Assembly: GCF_019649055.1 (NCBI RefSeq)
Contig: NW_026570258.1
Location: 248,001-312,000 of the forward strand
Direction: 5' to 3'
Origin: Paramacrobiotus metropolitanus
Taxonomy: Eukaryota > Tardigrada > Eutardigrada > Parachela > Macrobiotidae
Length of the DNA: 64,000 nucleotides
A program made the translations under genes and the position numbers. Positions 24,501 to 36,039 of this stretch are shown here, piece after piece. Each line of letters begins with the position of its first letter. The first letter of the stretch is position 1. The notes under the pieces were generated by a model. It searched no databases. It saw only the letters and a program-made list of their open reading frames with translations, and had not been told where the DNA came from.

Positions 24501-27200
24501 GCTTCGTTAACAGGATTAGTAAAGATGTGGGGGTTAGGATGGCCAAGACAAAGCAGGTAGGTCAGGCTTCGTTGGCGTTGTCATCCCGTGCGTGTGAGTT
24601 GCCCGCTCTGCCGTGGCTGTAGTCTCCGTGGGCACTCGATCCGCAGGTGGCGCAAGTGTGCTTACGGCCGTTCACGCAGGGCGTCGAGCAGAATCCGCGG
24701 TTAAATTTATGGCAAATCTCTGCAGCTCCGGAGGATGTTGGATCGCTGGCCTGGTTTTCGTTGCAGTTTGCCGCTATGTGACCGACTTGATGACAGCGGT
24801 TACATTTGGCGCGACTGTGCTTTGGATTACCGCCTCCGGTGGTCGACGGAATAATGTTCTGGCGCGGATTGCCGATGGTCTCCTGGAAGGAATCATCGTG
24901 TCGCCTGGTCCAAATGTCGAAATCCTCGGGATACTGAGCTGCAAAATTTCGGAACTGGATATCGTACTCCAGCACGTGCTCCAGTTTGTATCCACGAGCA
25001 GGATCCGCCATCAAGGATATGAGGTCAAGGTACTTGATCAATGGAAGAGTCAGTTTTGGTTCTACGAAGGTGCGGTATGCCATGAAGACGGAGAAGGCAC
25101 GGTTCCAGCTGGCCAGGGAATTGATCTGCTCCTTCTTTGCTGCCGACGTAAAGGTATACTCGCCTGTGGTTTCGTCCAGTGCCATGCGGGTCCCCGTTTG
25201 GCCGCGTTTTGCCGGGACGCGGTTCTGGGGCAAAAGGTCAGTGAAGTCGACAAATTGGCTGGGGTCTAATAGTTGCTCCCGTAGTTTTGGAGAGACCGCT
25301 GGGAGATGCTGTGGCGGTGTTGATCCAATGGTCACCGGCGCGGCGCCGAGACGTGCAAAGACGGATGGAACGTTAGAGGGCGCTTCGATTGCCATAACGC
25401 TGTCTTCGCGCTTGCCGTCGGCGGTGGTGACGCGGTTGGAGGCTGGGGACAGAGAACGTTGTGTACGTGTGGCGTCGACTTGCAGTACAGGTTGGCTGGT
25501 ACCCTGCTGCGCTGTCGAGCTGCGGATTGTTGCGACTTCTCTCTGGAGTTCCGCCAGTTGGGAATGAATTTCTGCCAGTGTTGTGGGCGTGGGATTGCCA
25601 AGGGATGATCCAGGAGGAACGACCACGGTAGACCTGATGTTCCGCCGGGCTGGAGCATCGGGATTCCTGGTGACCTTTCGCTTCGTGGGTACTTGATGTG
25701 GTGCACGCTGCCGTATGTTATACCGGGATCCGGGTTGGCTAATATTCGCTTGACCTCGAGTCATTATTACGGGCAGTAACCAACACGGATCTCGTTGAAT
25801 GAGCAGACTAACTGATATCTCTGACTAAAGAAAAGTTTGCAACTGCACGCTAGCTTGGCAAAACTGAAATGAGCTGCGGTGCAAGCAGCGATGAACTCTA
25901 ACACCGATCGGTGCCATGCTGGCGCTGGGAAAACAGGATGTGGGCGTAAAATGAAAAAAAAAGAACAGACAGCACAACACTCGTACGCCACATTAATAAC
26001 AATTAAAACATTTTTAATTGGACAGTAATTTCGTATACATAGGCTGTGGATGGACCGGGAATTTAACTTTAGCAATTTTTTGGACCTTTATACGTGGAAC
26101 GATCAGTTGTTAAATATGAGCTTGTTGCAGTTTTGTATTTTAACATCTGATAGTCGCATTTTGTACTTTTGCGCCAATTGACCATTTCTGCAGGCATCCG
26201 GCATTTGGTGGGTGTACCGGTCCATGTTCTCCCCGGAGGCGGAAGCCGTCGGTATGCGGTTATTCTGGCATATTCTGGGCCCGGCACCGCTGCCCATGAC
26301 CAATTTCACGGGGGATTTTGTGTGGTGCGAGTTAGTCCAGTACAATTCCATCAACGACACGCAGTGCAATCATGGCTCGTGGACCGGGTATTTTGCTACC
26401 ACCGGGCAGAATGTCGGCTTCCGCTTTTTAACCGTCGACAACGGAGACGGCAACTCGCCAGCCGGTAAAACTGTAGAACAGTTGCGTTGAATTTAATTTA
26501 ACGAAATCAATATTATTTATATAGATCGAAAGACTTGTAATGATACTATTATCTTACGAGATACTCGTAATGTAATGTGATGATACTCGTAATACAACTA
26601 TTGATGCATTATTTTCTCTTAATCCTAAATAAAATTGCGAGATGGCCGCTAAATTCGAAGCGCTCCGATCAACGGAGCGCATCGAATTACCTTTGCGCTC
26701 CAAATTATAAAATAATTCTTTTAAAAGTAACATCATTAAATTTTCACAAAAACTATTAATCTTATTTCTCTGCCAAGCGTTACCAATAAAAATCGCGGAA
26801 TTTAAGCACTAAAGCCGCGAACAGGGGTCTTGACACATATTTGTCAATTTCAGCTCCGGCGCGTTCGTTGACCTTGTATCAAGACGACAACTACCAGTTT
26901 TACTACGTCTGCCTGATTATTAATCCTTTCACCGGCAACTGCGATTCGCCCTTCGCCACCATCAGCGGCCGTTCCAATCCGACCAGCTGGACGCAGGCCG
27001 AGAAGGATCACGTGGATAACGACATCATCCTGCCGCTCATCAGACAGTGGGGCTGCACGGCCAAGGATATACCGTTTATGCAGCATGCCAGTAGTAAACC
27101 GGTCTGCGATTTCTCCGGTTCCACCACGTGCTTGAACCAGTTCAACACCGGTTATAGCGAGCTTATCAAAGCGGCGCAGAAGCCTAGCCCAGTATATTAG
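21523..27200 (+). CDS. L3: secreted two-domain (tandem) lipocalin with a retroelement in intron 5
   Basis: Exons 21523-21571 (signal peptide), 21633-21718, 21816-22068, 22466-22801, 23452-23573, 26194-26464 and 26854-27200 join in phases 1,0,1,1,0,1 to an intact 487-residue protein. Domain 1 shows ACSPRYPLVIATPGGD, VGTWYAYRQ, YHDYQKLMVGYGC and TRTRPDQLSASD. A Ser/Thr-rich linker precedes SCNWPSIAP. Domain 2 then shows SGIWWVYR, YQDDNYQFYYVC and GRSNPTSWTQAEKD. It belongs to the plus-strand subtype (C-terminus GYSELIKAAQ) shared with L4 and L6. Intron 5 (23574-26193) is enlarged by a 2260-bp mobile element, yet the coding exons remain open. The donor of exon 3 is GTTAAG and that of exon 4 is GTTAGT. 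Whether the intron is still spliced needs transcript data. Confidence 0.82.
23765..23958 (-). repeat. Split direct repeat B2
   Basis: Identical by eye to 24215-24408 (B1). It begins TTAATGTGTTGCTAC and ends CCTCAAACCCC on the plus strand, and contains GC-rich CGCACCTG subrepeats. Confidence 0.9.
24016..24214 (-). repeat. Split direct repeat A2, joined to B1
   Basis: Identical by eye to 25826-26024 (A1). It abuts B1 (24215-24408) at GACA/TTAATG with no spacer, the junction expected from a circular intermediate. Confidence 0.9.
24562..25764 (-). CDS. Gag-like protein of the split-repeat retroelement
   Basis: This 400-residue ORF starts at ATG 25764. The N-terminal ~130 residues are basic and low-complexity with a short coiled-coil-like stretch (ELQREVATI). 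The central part (about 205-300) has SLASWNRAFSVFMAYR and LEYDIQFRNFA, the W...A...YD..FR arrangement common in Gag of tyrosine-recombinase retroelements. The C-terminus has a CCHC zinc knuckle (CNRCHQVGHIAANC). A second Cys/His cluster follows (CHKFNRGFC, C, HTCATC, H), which is also typical of DIRS-like Gag. It should package the element RNA. The frame is intact, which together with the identical repeats suggests recent insertion. No pol ORF follows. Confidence 0.75.
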   Translation of the reverse strand: MTRGQANISQPGSRYNIRQRAPHQVPTKRKVTRNPDAPARRNIRSTVVVPPGSSLGNPTPTTLAEIHSQLAELQREVATIRSSTAQQGTSQPVLQVDATRTQRSLSPASNRVTTADGKREDSVMAIEAPSNVPSVFARLGAAPVTIGSTPPQHLPAVSPKLREQLLDPSQFVDFTDLLPQNRVPAKRGQTGTRMALDETTGEYTFTSAAKKEQINSLASWNRAFSVFMAYRTFVEPKLTLPLIKYLDLISLMADPARGYKLEHVLEYDIQFRNFAAQYPEDFDIWTRRHDDSFQETIGNPRQNIIPSTTGGGNPKHSRAKCNRCHQVGHIAANCNENQASDPTSSGAAEICHKFNRGFCSTPCVNGRKHTCATCGSSAHGDYSHGRAGNSHARDDNANEA

Positions 27201-27838
27201 AAACGGCATTTTTATAGGCCTAAAGTTGTTTCGTTATGCAATGTATGCATTGTGGAGTAACCTTTGGCAAATAATATTGAGGGAAAATGAGTGTTTTTGC
27301 ATGCTTACATGCTATACGAAAGTTGATGCTCTTCAATTACCGTACTACCGTAGATGACCTGCCTACCAAACTCAGACCGATAAAGTGGGAACATAGGATG
27401 ATGAACTATGTGCTATGCCAAATCTGGAGACTAGTAGTAAAACCTTTCACCGGTAATTTCACTGCGTGCACAAATACGAACCTGGAAGATGTGGTTATCC
27501 CGATAATTCTGGCTTCCGGTAGGTGACCACTAAGCCTTTTGCTTTCACTACCTACTACTTGTATCTGCAGAGGATATAAGAGCGCTGCTTATACGAGTAC
27601 TATACTCGAGGTTCTTATTAGCAAATCACAATATTATTGATATCGAAATTCCAGTCAAGACAAATTCTCTCAAAAATACAGTAGACAGCAATTCCGCTTT
27701 TGCATGTCCAGATTAGCGAACATCCAGTCGTTGCAAACAACGCTAACGTCATTAACGGCATACAAACCCAACCCAGTAGGAGCAATACAATACACAACAC
27801 TCGTATTAAGTTATTAACCCGTAGGTAATTGATAGCCG
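27201..27838. other. Region downstream of L3
   Basis: 3' flank of L3, with no exon supported. A 79-codon ORF at 27287-27526 shows no motif. Confidence 0.3.
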
Positions 27839-28042
27839 TATATAAGGGGAAAAACCAAACATCTTCCACCGTTCCCCTGTACTCTGACGTCACCCGATTG
27901 GGGTTGACGTTGTGGCTGAACATGGCGCTTACGTACCCCGCCAGATTTAACCATATGTATTGCCGTAACGTCACACTCCAGGCGGGTGACGGCAGCAGTA
28001 CAGGGGAACAGTGGAAGACGCCTAGTTTTTCCCCTTATATTC
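27839..28042. mobile_element. MITE with long terminal inverted repeats (copy 1)
   Basis: The ends TATATAAGGGG and CCCCTTATAT are inverted. The inverted similarity runs roughly 70 bases inward, including TTCCCCTGTACT and GACGTCACCC. It is about 204 bp and non-coding. A related element lies at 37190-37395 with the same centre (GAACATGGCGCTTA). Confidence 0.8.
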
Positions 28043-29023
28043 ATCATGCATGGCCCATGGGGTGTTAGTATTGCTACCTATAGAAATATGTAAAAATTAT
28101 GGACAAAAACTTTGTCGCTGAGTGGCTTTCAAATAAGTACTTTCCAGTGATAGAAATACCTAGATATAGACGCGATGGTATGATTTAGCCACGATACCCG
28201 ATATTTAGCGGCATTCAAGGACTTGCAAAATACAGACTACAGACTGTACGTGGGATACAATTTATATTTTATTATACTTACTTACTTATTTGGTATACGA
28301 AGCATTAATTTGCGTCTGTTGAACTGCGTACAGTACCGTAACGCGTACTATAGTAGATTTCCCGAGCCGAAGCATCATGTCGATCCTGTTCCTGGGTGCT
28401 GCGCCGATGACGAGAAATTTCGCCCTGGTCTTCAAAAACGATCACTCCCTGCCGCCGCCGCCAATTAATTTTTGCCGAATACGAGTGCGCGCGGCATCTC
28501 AGCTATCGTCTGTGTTTGTCTGGGCTTTCTTGTAAAATTTTTGTTCTTAAAGTAATATGTAATACAGCGATAAAATAAGCCCGCTATTTAAAACGATACT
28601 TCGGCTTCTTTCGCAAACCGATCATTTTGACTATACGAGTCAGCACAGCGATCACCCACGTTTACAAATCCTGTGAAAAGTGTTTGACCTTAGAAAAATG
28701 TGATTCGTTTCTGGTATTTTACAGTTTTGTTTTTCGGTTAAGCCAGTAACTCAGCTTCTGTAGTTCCACGAAAATTGCTAGTCTCACATAAACCAGAATC
28801 TATTAACTATAAAGCTCTGACACAGCTGCATAATCTGCATTTTCTTTAGCTATGTTGTTGTTTAGCTAAACTTTTTTCTTTCAAGAAATGAATGAGCGCG
28901 AGAAACCGGTATGGCGAAAGAAATATTTATCCGAACATAAATTTCTAAAAAAATGTTGAGAACATGGGTGATCGATGTGCTGACCCAAGTCAAAGTGATC
29001 GGTTTGCGAACGAAGTCAAAGTA
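28043..29023. other. Non-coding stretch
   Basis: No gene or clear repeat is supported. Short ORFs here lack family features. Confidence 0.3.
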
Positions 29024-29975
29024 CACCCCGTTCACGCCAAGTCCGACCTCTCCGAACAGAAAATTCCCACCGGCCACTCATCAATAAATTTGACGTTATT
29101 TGATTTTTACTTGGTCATCCATTCTATTCAACATCTTTTGCACTCATGGTATCCAGGATTCAAGCGTACTTCGAATTACAGAAGCACCAAAAGCAGTGCA
29201 GACCTCGTTAACAATGCGCTGCAGTCCAGATGCCGTGGTTGTCTTCGCTTTACTTGAAATTCATGTAAAATTCCCGTTTATGCCTTAGTCCAACGGCACT
29301 AAATGCGCTCAGTTAGCTATATAATGGCCCTTCGGGATGCACTTTACACCGGTGATTCGAAGCCACTCCAGGGTTAGGGAAGCGGTATAACTTTGGGCGT
29401 GGTCAAAATCCGGGGCGACACCCTTCGGAAGGTCACCGTACAACCGTTAGAAGTTCCCGTTGACTATTCCCGACAAAATACGATCCACAAAGCTCTGGGC
29501 TTCCATATTTGTACAAGTGTCTGCTATGCAAGCGCGCGAGTACATTTCATACAAAAGCAATCTCACTGACCACCATCGCTTTTTTTTATCAGGGCTTGGT
29601 TCGGGGCGATCGAAGGTTTTGTTCACCAACGCGTTTTGAAGGTTTGGTCAGCTTTTGGCAAACACGATTTTTTTTCATGAAACACCCTTCGGATTGGCCA
29701 CAAACTGACCTCAGCTTTAAACGCCGGAAGTCGATCCTTAATTGCTAGTTGAATTAAAATTTTTGGGATAGGTGCCACGCTCGGCTCGATCAATGCTTTT
29801 GCGTCGGGCGTCGTTTCTCGGCGCATCGTTGCAGCAAATTTGAAAATTTTATATTCGTAAGATGCACAAGAAAAAGTTCTACCAAAAACAAGAAAATGAT
29901 TCAGGATAAATAGTGCACACACTTAGAAAAAAAATCAAAACGCAACTGGTCGGACTTGGCGTGAACGGGGTGTAC
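29022..29975. mobile_element. Non-autonomous element with 25-bp TIRs and TA flanks
   Basis: TACACCCCGTTCACGCCAAG... at 29022-29048 is repeated perfectly inverted at 29949-29975 (27 bases including TA). TA at each end fits a Tc1/mariner-type target duplication. The ~950-bp interior has no transposase. Confidence 0.8.
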
Positions 29976-30209
29976 ATGTAAGCCGGCGTAACGATATTTG
30001 CGCGCATATGGCATAATGCATGCCCGCTGTTTAAGCGTGGCCTTTAAATACCACTTACCATCAGGTATGTCCACTTTTTTTAGTATCCTGTTTTTGCAAC
30101 AGCTAAACCCACAACAAAAGTTCTCTTTCCCGATCTGCTAGCTGGAAGGCTTGCAGAATACCAATACACATCCTCGCTCTGTTGATCAAGCGGTTATATT
30201 AATGTGCAT

Positions 30210-30538
30210 TTAAGGAAAGTGGCCCGGTACATGGTACCAGAATCGTGTACAACGATCTTCATGGCTATGCGCATTTACGCGCAAAATTTGAAGGACATCG
30301 GTCCGTAATGAGACTTTTGGTACACCTGAATGCATTTAAACATTTTTGGAATTTTGTAACAGCCATAACTCCCGAACCGGATGCTGCGCGCACAAACGGC
30401 TTTCACGCCAGTGTATGCAAATCATCTGGCTACAGAATGTCGTAAAACAAGAGAAAAAAGAGTTTGGAAGTGCGCGAAAGTGAAAGAATTCGTGCATGTA
30501 AACGATTTTGTTACCATGTACCGGGCCACTTCCCTTAA
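30210..30538. mobile_element. Deletion derivative of the TTAA foldback family
   Basis: The left TTAA at 30210-30213 is followed by GGAAAGTGGCCCGGTACATG. The right end has the inverted sequence and TTAA at 30535-30538. The interior matches one arm of the 13041-13727 element (ACGCCAGTGTATGCAAATCA), so most of the second arm has been lost. Confidence 0.75.
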
Positions 30539-30960
30539 GGGATTCGGCCCGGTACAAAGCACCAAATTTGTATACATCCACGGTAACTTTCGCTGTCGCG
30601 CACTCCCAAACACGTTTTTGCGTTGCTTTATGATATTTTGTAGCCAAAGGATTCGTATACTTAGGCGAAAAAACCGTTTGTGCGCGCAACATCCGGTTCG
30701 AGAGTTATTAGTGAAATGAAATTCCAAAAGCTAAACGCTCGGAGGTGTACCAAAAGTCTCATTATGAACCGATGCTTTTCAAATTCTGCACGAAAACGCG
30801 CACTACTATGAAGATCGCTTTGGTACCGAACCAGCTTTCTACCATTTTTTTCAAATTTTAAAATAATTTTTAAAATTTTTGAAATTCATTTTAAAATTTG
30901 AAAAAAATATTCCCGTTTATATACCCGAATTTGGTACTATGTACCGGCCAGATCCCTTAA
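30535..30960. mobile_element. Second TTAA-flanked foldback element, sharing a TTAA
   Basis: It starts TTAAGGGATTCGGCCCGGTAC and ends with the inverted GTACCGGCCAGATCCCTTAA (TTAA at 30957-30960). The AT-rich palindromic centre near 30850-30905 resembles that of 13041-13727. It abuts the preceding element at a shared TTAA. Confidence 0.7.
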
Positions 30961-31852
30961 GCGGTTAGCCGTACATCTAGTTAACCTGTTATAACGGTCT
31001 GGTTATACAAGGTGTGGCCGTGCTAACCTTTGCTGCACTTATCATTAATATGTAAGTACTTATCGTTAGTTTTTATCATAACGAGACTAATACTTATTAT
31101 AACATAATAATTATTGTATGTTGTTGAACGGATACAGTACTTACTCACAAGACGATCGACATAAAAACCAGTATTAAAATATTGTTTCCGGAGACACAGG
31201 TAAGAAGTTAAGTATACAAGGTAAGACTCGCGTTAAGTACTAGTATACAAGTAACAACGTATACAAGGTTAAGACTTAGTATACATCCACCGATACAGTT
31301 AGTACTTTCAATCAAAGTATAGATATACAGTACAGTACTTTGATGTAAAAAAAGTAAGTACTGTAATAAACATAGAATTCTTAATGAGATTATTCAAGTG
31401 CTTATTTACATACCGCAATACTTGCATACCGTAATAACTTATTTACATAGTTATTTATTTACAAACTTGTAATACTTATTTACATACCGTTATACTTGCA
31501 GCGAGTACCCGAGCAACCACGGGCGCAGTAGAAGCTGGCAGCCTGAATGCCAGTAAAACTTATTTCTACGGCTGTTTAGCTGTTTTTTCGTCTGCATTAA
31601 ATGACAAGGACCTCACTGCTGTATGATCCTGCGCTGCTGGCAAAGGCAATTATATGTTTGCTATTGCACTGCGGTGAACATCGGCTGGCTGGAGCCTGTA
31701 GTCCCTCCCAAAGCAAAAATCGTACGTTTTCCAATCATGCCATTGTTTTAATTATTGATTGAACAACTGCGTAATTGATCTGCTTAATTTTTGATGTAAA
31801 GAAGGTTATACGATGCGAGACAGCATCTAAAGCAGTCGTTTGAACTCTGCAG
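30961..31852. other. AT-rich stretch with short-period repeats
   Basis: From about 31050 to 31500 there are many near-repeats of TAAGTACT, GTATACAAG and CTTATTTACATACC. No exon is supported. An upstream (signal-peptide) exon of the Ig gene might lie here but I could not place it. Confidence 0.35.
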
Positions 31853-32636
31853 TAAATGATGTCATCGAGGAGGGCCTGCGCTCCTACCGGCAAGACGACC
31901 GGGTGACGTTGACCTTCCCGTCTTCCCCGCCCGTCACGGACGGAGTGTTGCGGCGTCCCCGTCTCGGAGAGGATGTTAGGTTGGAGTGCTACATCCCTCC
32001 CGGCAGAGACTGGCGCAACATAACCTGGCTGCATCAGGATCGGACCATCTTCGAAGCGGGCCGAATAGCCGCGGGGATACCGAACGGTCAACAGTACCGG
32101 CTGGCCCTCTCAAGCCCGACCCAAACTTTGACCATCGTCAATGTGACGCTGCAGGCAAGTGGTACGGTACGCTGCATGGATACCGCCTCCAGCACGCAGC
32201 CAACGATCATCACGCAGTATACGCTGCGGCCCTCGTCAGGCATGCCAGCGAGATCTTCGTCCCGGTGACTCCGCAGTCTGTCCGGGTAGGCGAGCGCATC
32301 ACGCTTCCCTGCGGGGTCCGGATGCCCTTACCCGACGACCTGATAATCAATCGTTACAATCATCTCATCTGGCGGTACAAGGGGAAACTCCTGCACGCAC
32401 CCACCGAAGAACCCTACGGGGCGCTCTGGCCCAAAGGTCGCCCACGCCCCTCCATACAATCGACGGGGGTGTTGGTGCAAAACCGTCCTGGGGCTACGGC
32501 AAATTTTCCAATGACCCTGGACGGGATGAGCGCTGAGGACAGCGGCTACGCGGAGTGCTGGTTCCGACCACACCCCGGTGCCCACGAATGGGTTGTTCAG
32601 CGTACAGCGATGGCTGTCGTGCCGCCCGGGACCTGA
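31853..32636 (+). pseudogene. Two-Ig-domain secreted protein gene with a frameshift
   Basis: After a CTGCAG acceptor, the first frame encodes an Ig-like domain: GEDVRLECYI (B-strand Cys), NITWLHQD (core Trp), then LTIVNVTLQASGTVRC (F-strand Cys). Near 32215-32250 the frame must shift by one base. The second frame then encodes another Ig domain: VGERITLPCG, LIWRYKG, and MTLDGMSAEDSGYAECWF with the DSGxxxC motif, ending at a stop at 32636. No transmembrane segment follows, so the product would be secreted or truncated. The shift could be a real mutation, a sequencing error or an unrecognised micro-intron. The 5' end with a signal peptide is not located. The exact Ig subfamily is not recognised. 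Confidence 0.6.
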
Positions 32637-33424
32637 CCTCTGTACAAGCGCAGTGCTGACTGCAGACCAACCTTACAGAAACTGGTACGGTTCTTATAAG
32701 TAAATTTACTAATGTCAGATGTTAATACATATTACTAATCGTAAATACAAAGAGTTTTGATAATGGATCAGTTGCTTCTTAATTAATTTCTTATCGGTGT
32801 GTCAAAAACATTGGCTGACGAAATAATATGTTGTTGTCTAGTTTCATTTCGTCTTGATTCAAGTTACTGTCAAATCTAAATGAGCCACATGAAAATCAAT
32901 GACAACTGCAAAACCTTAAAATAAAATTAATAACAGCCATTAATACATTATTACCAGGGTAACGAACCTCCAGATGTAAACTTTAAGTGTCCAAAGTAAT
33001 CATTAAATTACTGTACAGAGAATTTATCTGTATATTAATTTCGTGGATTATTATGGATAAATCAACGCGCGTTGGGTTAAGTCAAGCTTAGTCTTGTAAA
33101 ATTCCTAATTTTCCATAGGTGTGCCTTCTGGATTTTGATTTATTTAAAAAGGTGTTAACCAGAAAACATTTCGAAGTTTTCTTAAGTATAAAAATTAGTA
33201 AGTACAATGACGTTCTTAGAGTAAGTACTGGCACTATATACGTACCTACCCACAAACAAAATTTAATACTGTAATTGCTACCACGGAGCTAGCAGTTAGT
33301 ATAGGTCAGTCAAGTGCATTAAATACTTAATACAAAGTAAAAGTTAAGTAATCTTAAACCGTAAGTCCTATGCGAACGTGCCTACCGCCGAAGGCGGTAG
33401 TACCTTGAATATATGTATGATAGT
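32637..33424. other. AT-rich non-coding stretch
   Basis: I see no exon. The short hairpin ACCGCCGAAGGCGGT near 33386-33400 is the only structure noticed. Confidence 0.3.
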
Positions 33425-33533
33425 ACTTTACTTTACTTTACTTTACTTTACTTTACTTTACTTTACTTTACTTTACTTTACTTTACTTTACTTTACTTTA
33501 CTTTACTTTACTTTACTTTACTTTACTTTACTT
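33425..33533. repeat. (CTTTA)n microsatellite
   Basis: About 22 uninterrupted copies of the pentanucleotide CTTTA. Confidence 0.95.
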
Positions 33534-33999
33534 TGTGCTAGGTCCTTACTTTAGGCGTGATCCCTTGTACTTATTGGGACAACGTATCGTCCGTTTGCAC
33601 ATATACTGTGGATACGTAATGCGGCACCCTTCTACGTCAGCCAACGGGACGATTTGTCATTGTGCGCGCTGTACAACTGCCGCATTTGCCATTTGTTCTT
33701 TGGCTGACCACCGCCGATGAGCAGCTCACCGACACCAAGCTGCAGAACGCAATGTGCGCCCTTACGTGATCTTTGACTGTTCCCAAGATGGGGCTTACCG
33801 TGGGACCTCGCTCATCGCTGCCGGACCAGAGCACCTTCCGCGGGTATAAAGTCAGATAACGCTGACCATTTCCCGAAGATAGTCTGTATGGCCGCGCTTT
33901 ACAAGGTATCATCAGACGGCGGGCGCACTTAATCGCTGCTCTAGCTTTGCACAGGCATTTTACGTCCCAACAATTGTACACTACGAATTTAATTTTTAT

Positions 34000-34449
34000 T
34001 TCAGCCGGTACTTGCAGGTCATCCGCTGTATGGAGCACGTACATCCGACCCAGATCCCATCGCGCAATGTTATGGACGTGGACGGCCATTTCGATGAGTT
34101 TCCGGTCGGCGATCTTCTTGGCAAGAGGCGCCTGGCTCTGGCCTTGGCGGCGGCAGTAGTCCAGGAACGTACGTGCCGTGCGGTCGTTTTTGAGGACACG
34201 AAGCGTTGAAGTTGAACGCCAGGTAACCGTCGACTATACCGGGCGTTTGGATGCTAAATTCGCGTCCCATGTCAGGTTGCGCGAGGCGCCTTCCCTGGTT
34301 AGCTTGGGTGACGCCGGCAGGTCTGGAGGGAGCCTCATTGTACGGTAACATTGCTGGTACGGCGTATACTGTGTCGCGGCAGGCCCGGCCAAAACAGTGA
34401 CATGCGAGTACAATGATAACAGTATGATCTTAACGTAATTCACGGGCAT
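34000..34449 (-). pseudogene. Unidentified secreted-protein gene fragment, disrupted frame
   Basis: On the minus strand ATG 34449 opens a signal-peptide-like stretch (KIILLSLYSHVTVLAGPAA). The frame reaches a stop at 34234. The stretch FSIQTPGIVDGYLAFNFNAS lies in a second frame, and the first frame resumes as NDRTARTFLDYCRRQ through ARWDLGRMYVLHTADDLQV. A possible donor (CAA/GTACCG) lies near 34012. Two compensating shifts would restore one protein. No family is recognised. Alternative: two overlapping unrelated ORFs. Confidence 0.35.
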
Positions 34450-36039
34450 GTATACTCACCGTGAAAAGTTTGGAACACGAGATAAGCTTTGCTGCCTTCG
34501 AGGGATCAATTTTCCTTGGTTGCTCGCCGTTACCCACACGCACCGCCCGTGCCATTGAGGAAATGAAGGGAAACTTAACGGGGTGCAAAATCAATCGAAT
34601 AAACTACGTAGTCCCGCTGCCTGCTGTAAACCAGTCGGCAACGCGTGGCAATTAAAAAAACATTGCCTAGCAGCACTACCGAGCCGTATAGGTTAATATG
34701 GCTCAACAGCGTACTGTGATGTCGTACTTATTACTTGCTAGTTATTACAGTACTTACTTCCTTATTGTTAGTACAGTGCGGTTGAGTTTCCGCCATCAGT
34801 ACGAGAAGAATTTTCGCTATGTTCTTTCTTTCTCTGTTCCTTTCTTCTTTTCTTCGCTTTGCATTCCTATTTTTCTTCAGTTTTCTTCGTACTGGTTCTC
34901 CATGGAGCAGTTTTATATCAATTTTTCGCGTATTTTCGTATATTTTTCACTTTCAGCTCTTTGCTGTTTGTACTTTGTACAAAGTAATTTTGCGCTGTCT
35001 AAGGTACAAGCCAGATTAAATTCGATGATTTCGAGCATTCGTAAATATAGCGACAATTCCAAATTTATGGAACCAGCTTTCATACCTCGGCGCTCCATGG
35101 CGCACCAGTGGTAGACTGCGCTGTTGTAGAGCGGCACCATCTTTTACATGGTACTTGACTACTTGTATTCTATAGAATATATAATATTCTATCCTAGTTT
35201 TACCGGCGCATTTATGTTAATGCTAGTATAGTATCTTTTACAGTACTTGATCTTTTATTGGGCAAAAAAATCTTATTGATCTTTGATGTTGTTGTTGTTG
35301 TTGTTGCACAAACATACGTTGTTGATCTTTTGTTTTCATTTATCATCTTTTATCGGTACTTCATTATGGTTGCTACAAAACGTACAGTACAATAAGTATA
35401 GACACGATTATAACACCGTAGTACAACCGCAAGTACTAATCGTAAGTATTATAGAAATAACACCGCAGTATAATACCGCAAGTAGAAACTCTTGCGCACA
35501 GCCACTTCGTTAACATAATTCGTTATGTAATGGTTATGTTAACATTCGTTAACATAACATAACGTTAACATATTAACCACTTCGTTAACATAATACACAC
35601 AAACACTACTCGTATGAATATGACACTATGAATATGCGTACCAAAATGCCTGACGACGCTAACGATTTTGGCTGTTTGTTAACGTTTGGATTCGAATCAT
35701 TTGCAGTAGCATTACGCGTATGCACTTTGTAGTACAGCAAGGCGTTGTAGTGTATGGTGCTCCCTACTAATCGACTCGTAAATCAGAACGGCCATAGCAA
35801 TATTGTATTTTAGTGATACATTGTTACATTCTTATATTAGTCATGTCGACGGAATCTCATTGTAGTGACAATGTTATAAAACAATGATAACACACTTCCC
35901 GGAAACCAATCAACAAGTGTAATTGCGATTGAAAGAAGACCAACACATAATGTAGAAGAAAAGAGGATACCAGCTAATACTATAATTATTTAAAACTTGA
36001 TTCAGTATATGAATAATCAGTATATGATTCAGTATATGA
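34450..36039. other. AT-rich intergenic stretch
   Basis: Contains a (TTG)n tract near 35287-35305 and clustered GTTAACATA repeats at about 35505-35600. No gene is supported. The ORF at 34698-35114 is low-complexity Phe/Ser-rich and probably spurious. Confidence 0.35.

Larger units (their letters stand above)
23765..26024 (-). mobile_element. DIRS/PAT-like tyrosine-recombinase retroelement, gag-only derivative
   Basis: Read on the minus strand the order is A1 (26024-25826), gag ORF (25764-24562), B1 (24408-24215), A2 (24214-24016), a 57-base spacer, and B2 (23958-23765). The two A copies (199 bp) and the two B copies (194 bp) appear identical. This A-ORF-B-A-B pattern is the split direct repeat of PAT/Ngaro-type elements. 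The homologous intron of L6 (around 53870) gives the empty site. L3's left flank (ending CATTTAC at 23764) and right flank (GTAATTTCG from 26025) rejoin to it exactly, with no target duplication, as expected for tyrosine-recombinase insertion. Reverse transcriptase, RNase H and recombinase genes are missing, so this copy is non-autonomous. Confidence 0.8.

Noticed and set aside
24613-25269. 218-codon plus-strand ORF
   Set aside because: Antisense shadow of the retroelement gag frame.
34698-35114. Phe/Ser-rich 138-codon ORF
   Set aside because: Low-complexity T-rich DNA gives Phe/Ser runs, and no domain is seen.
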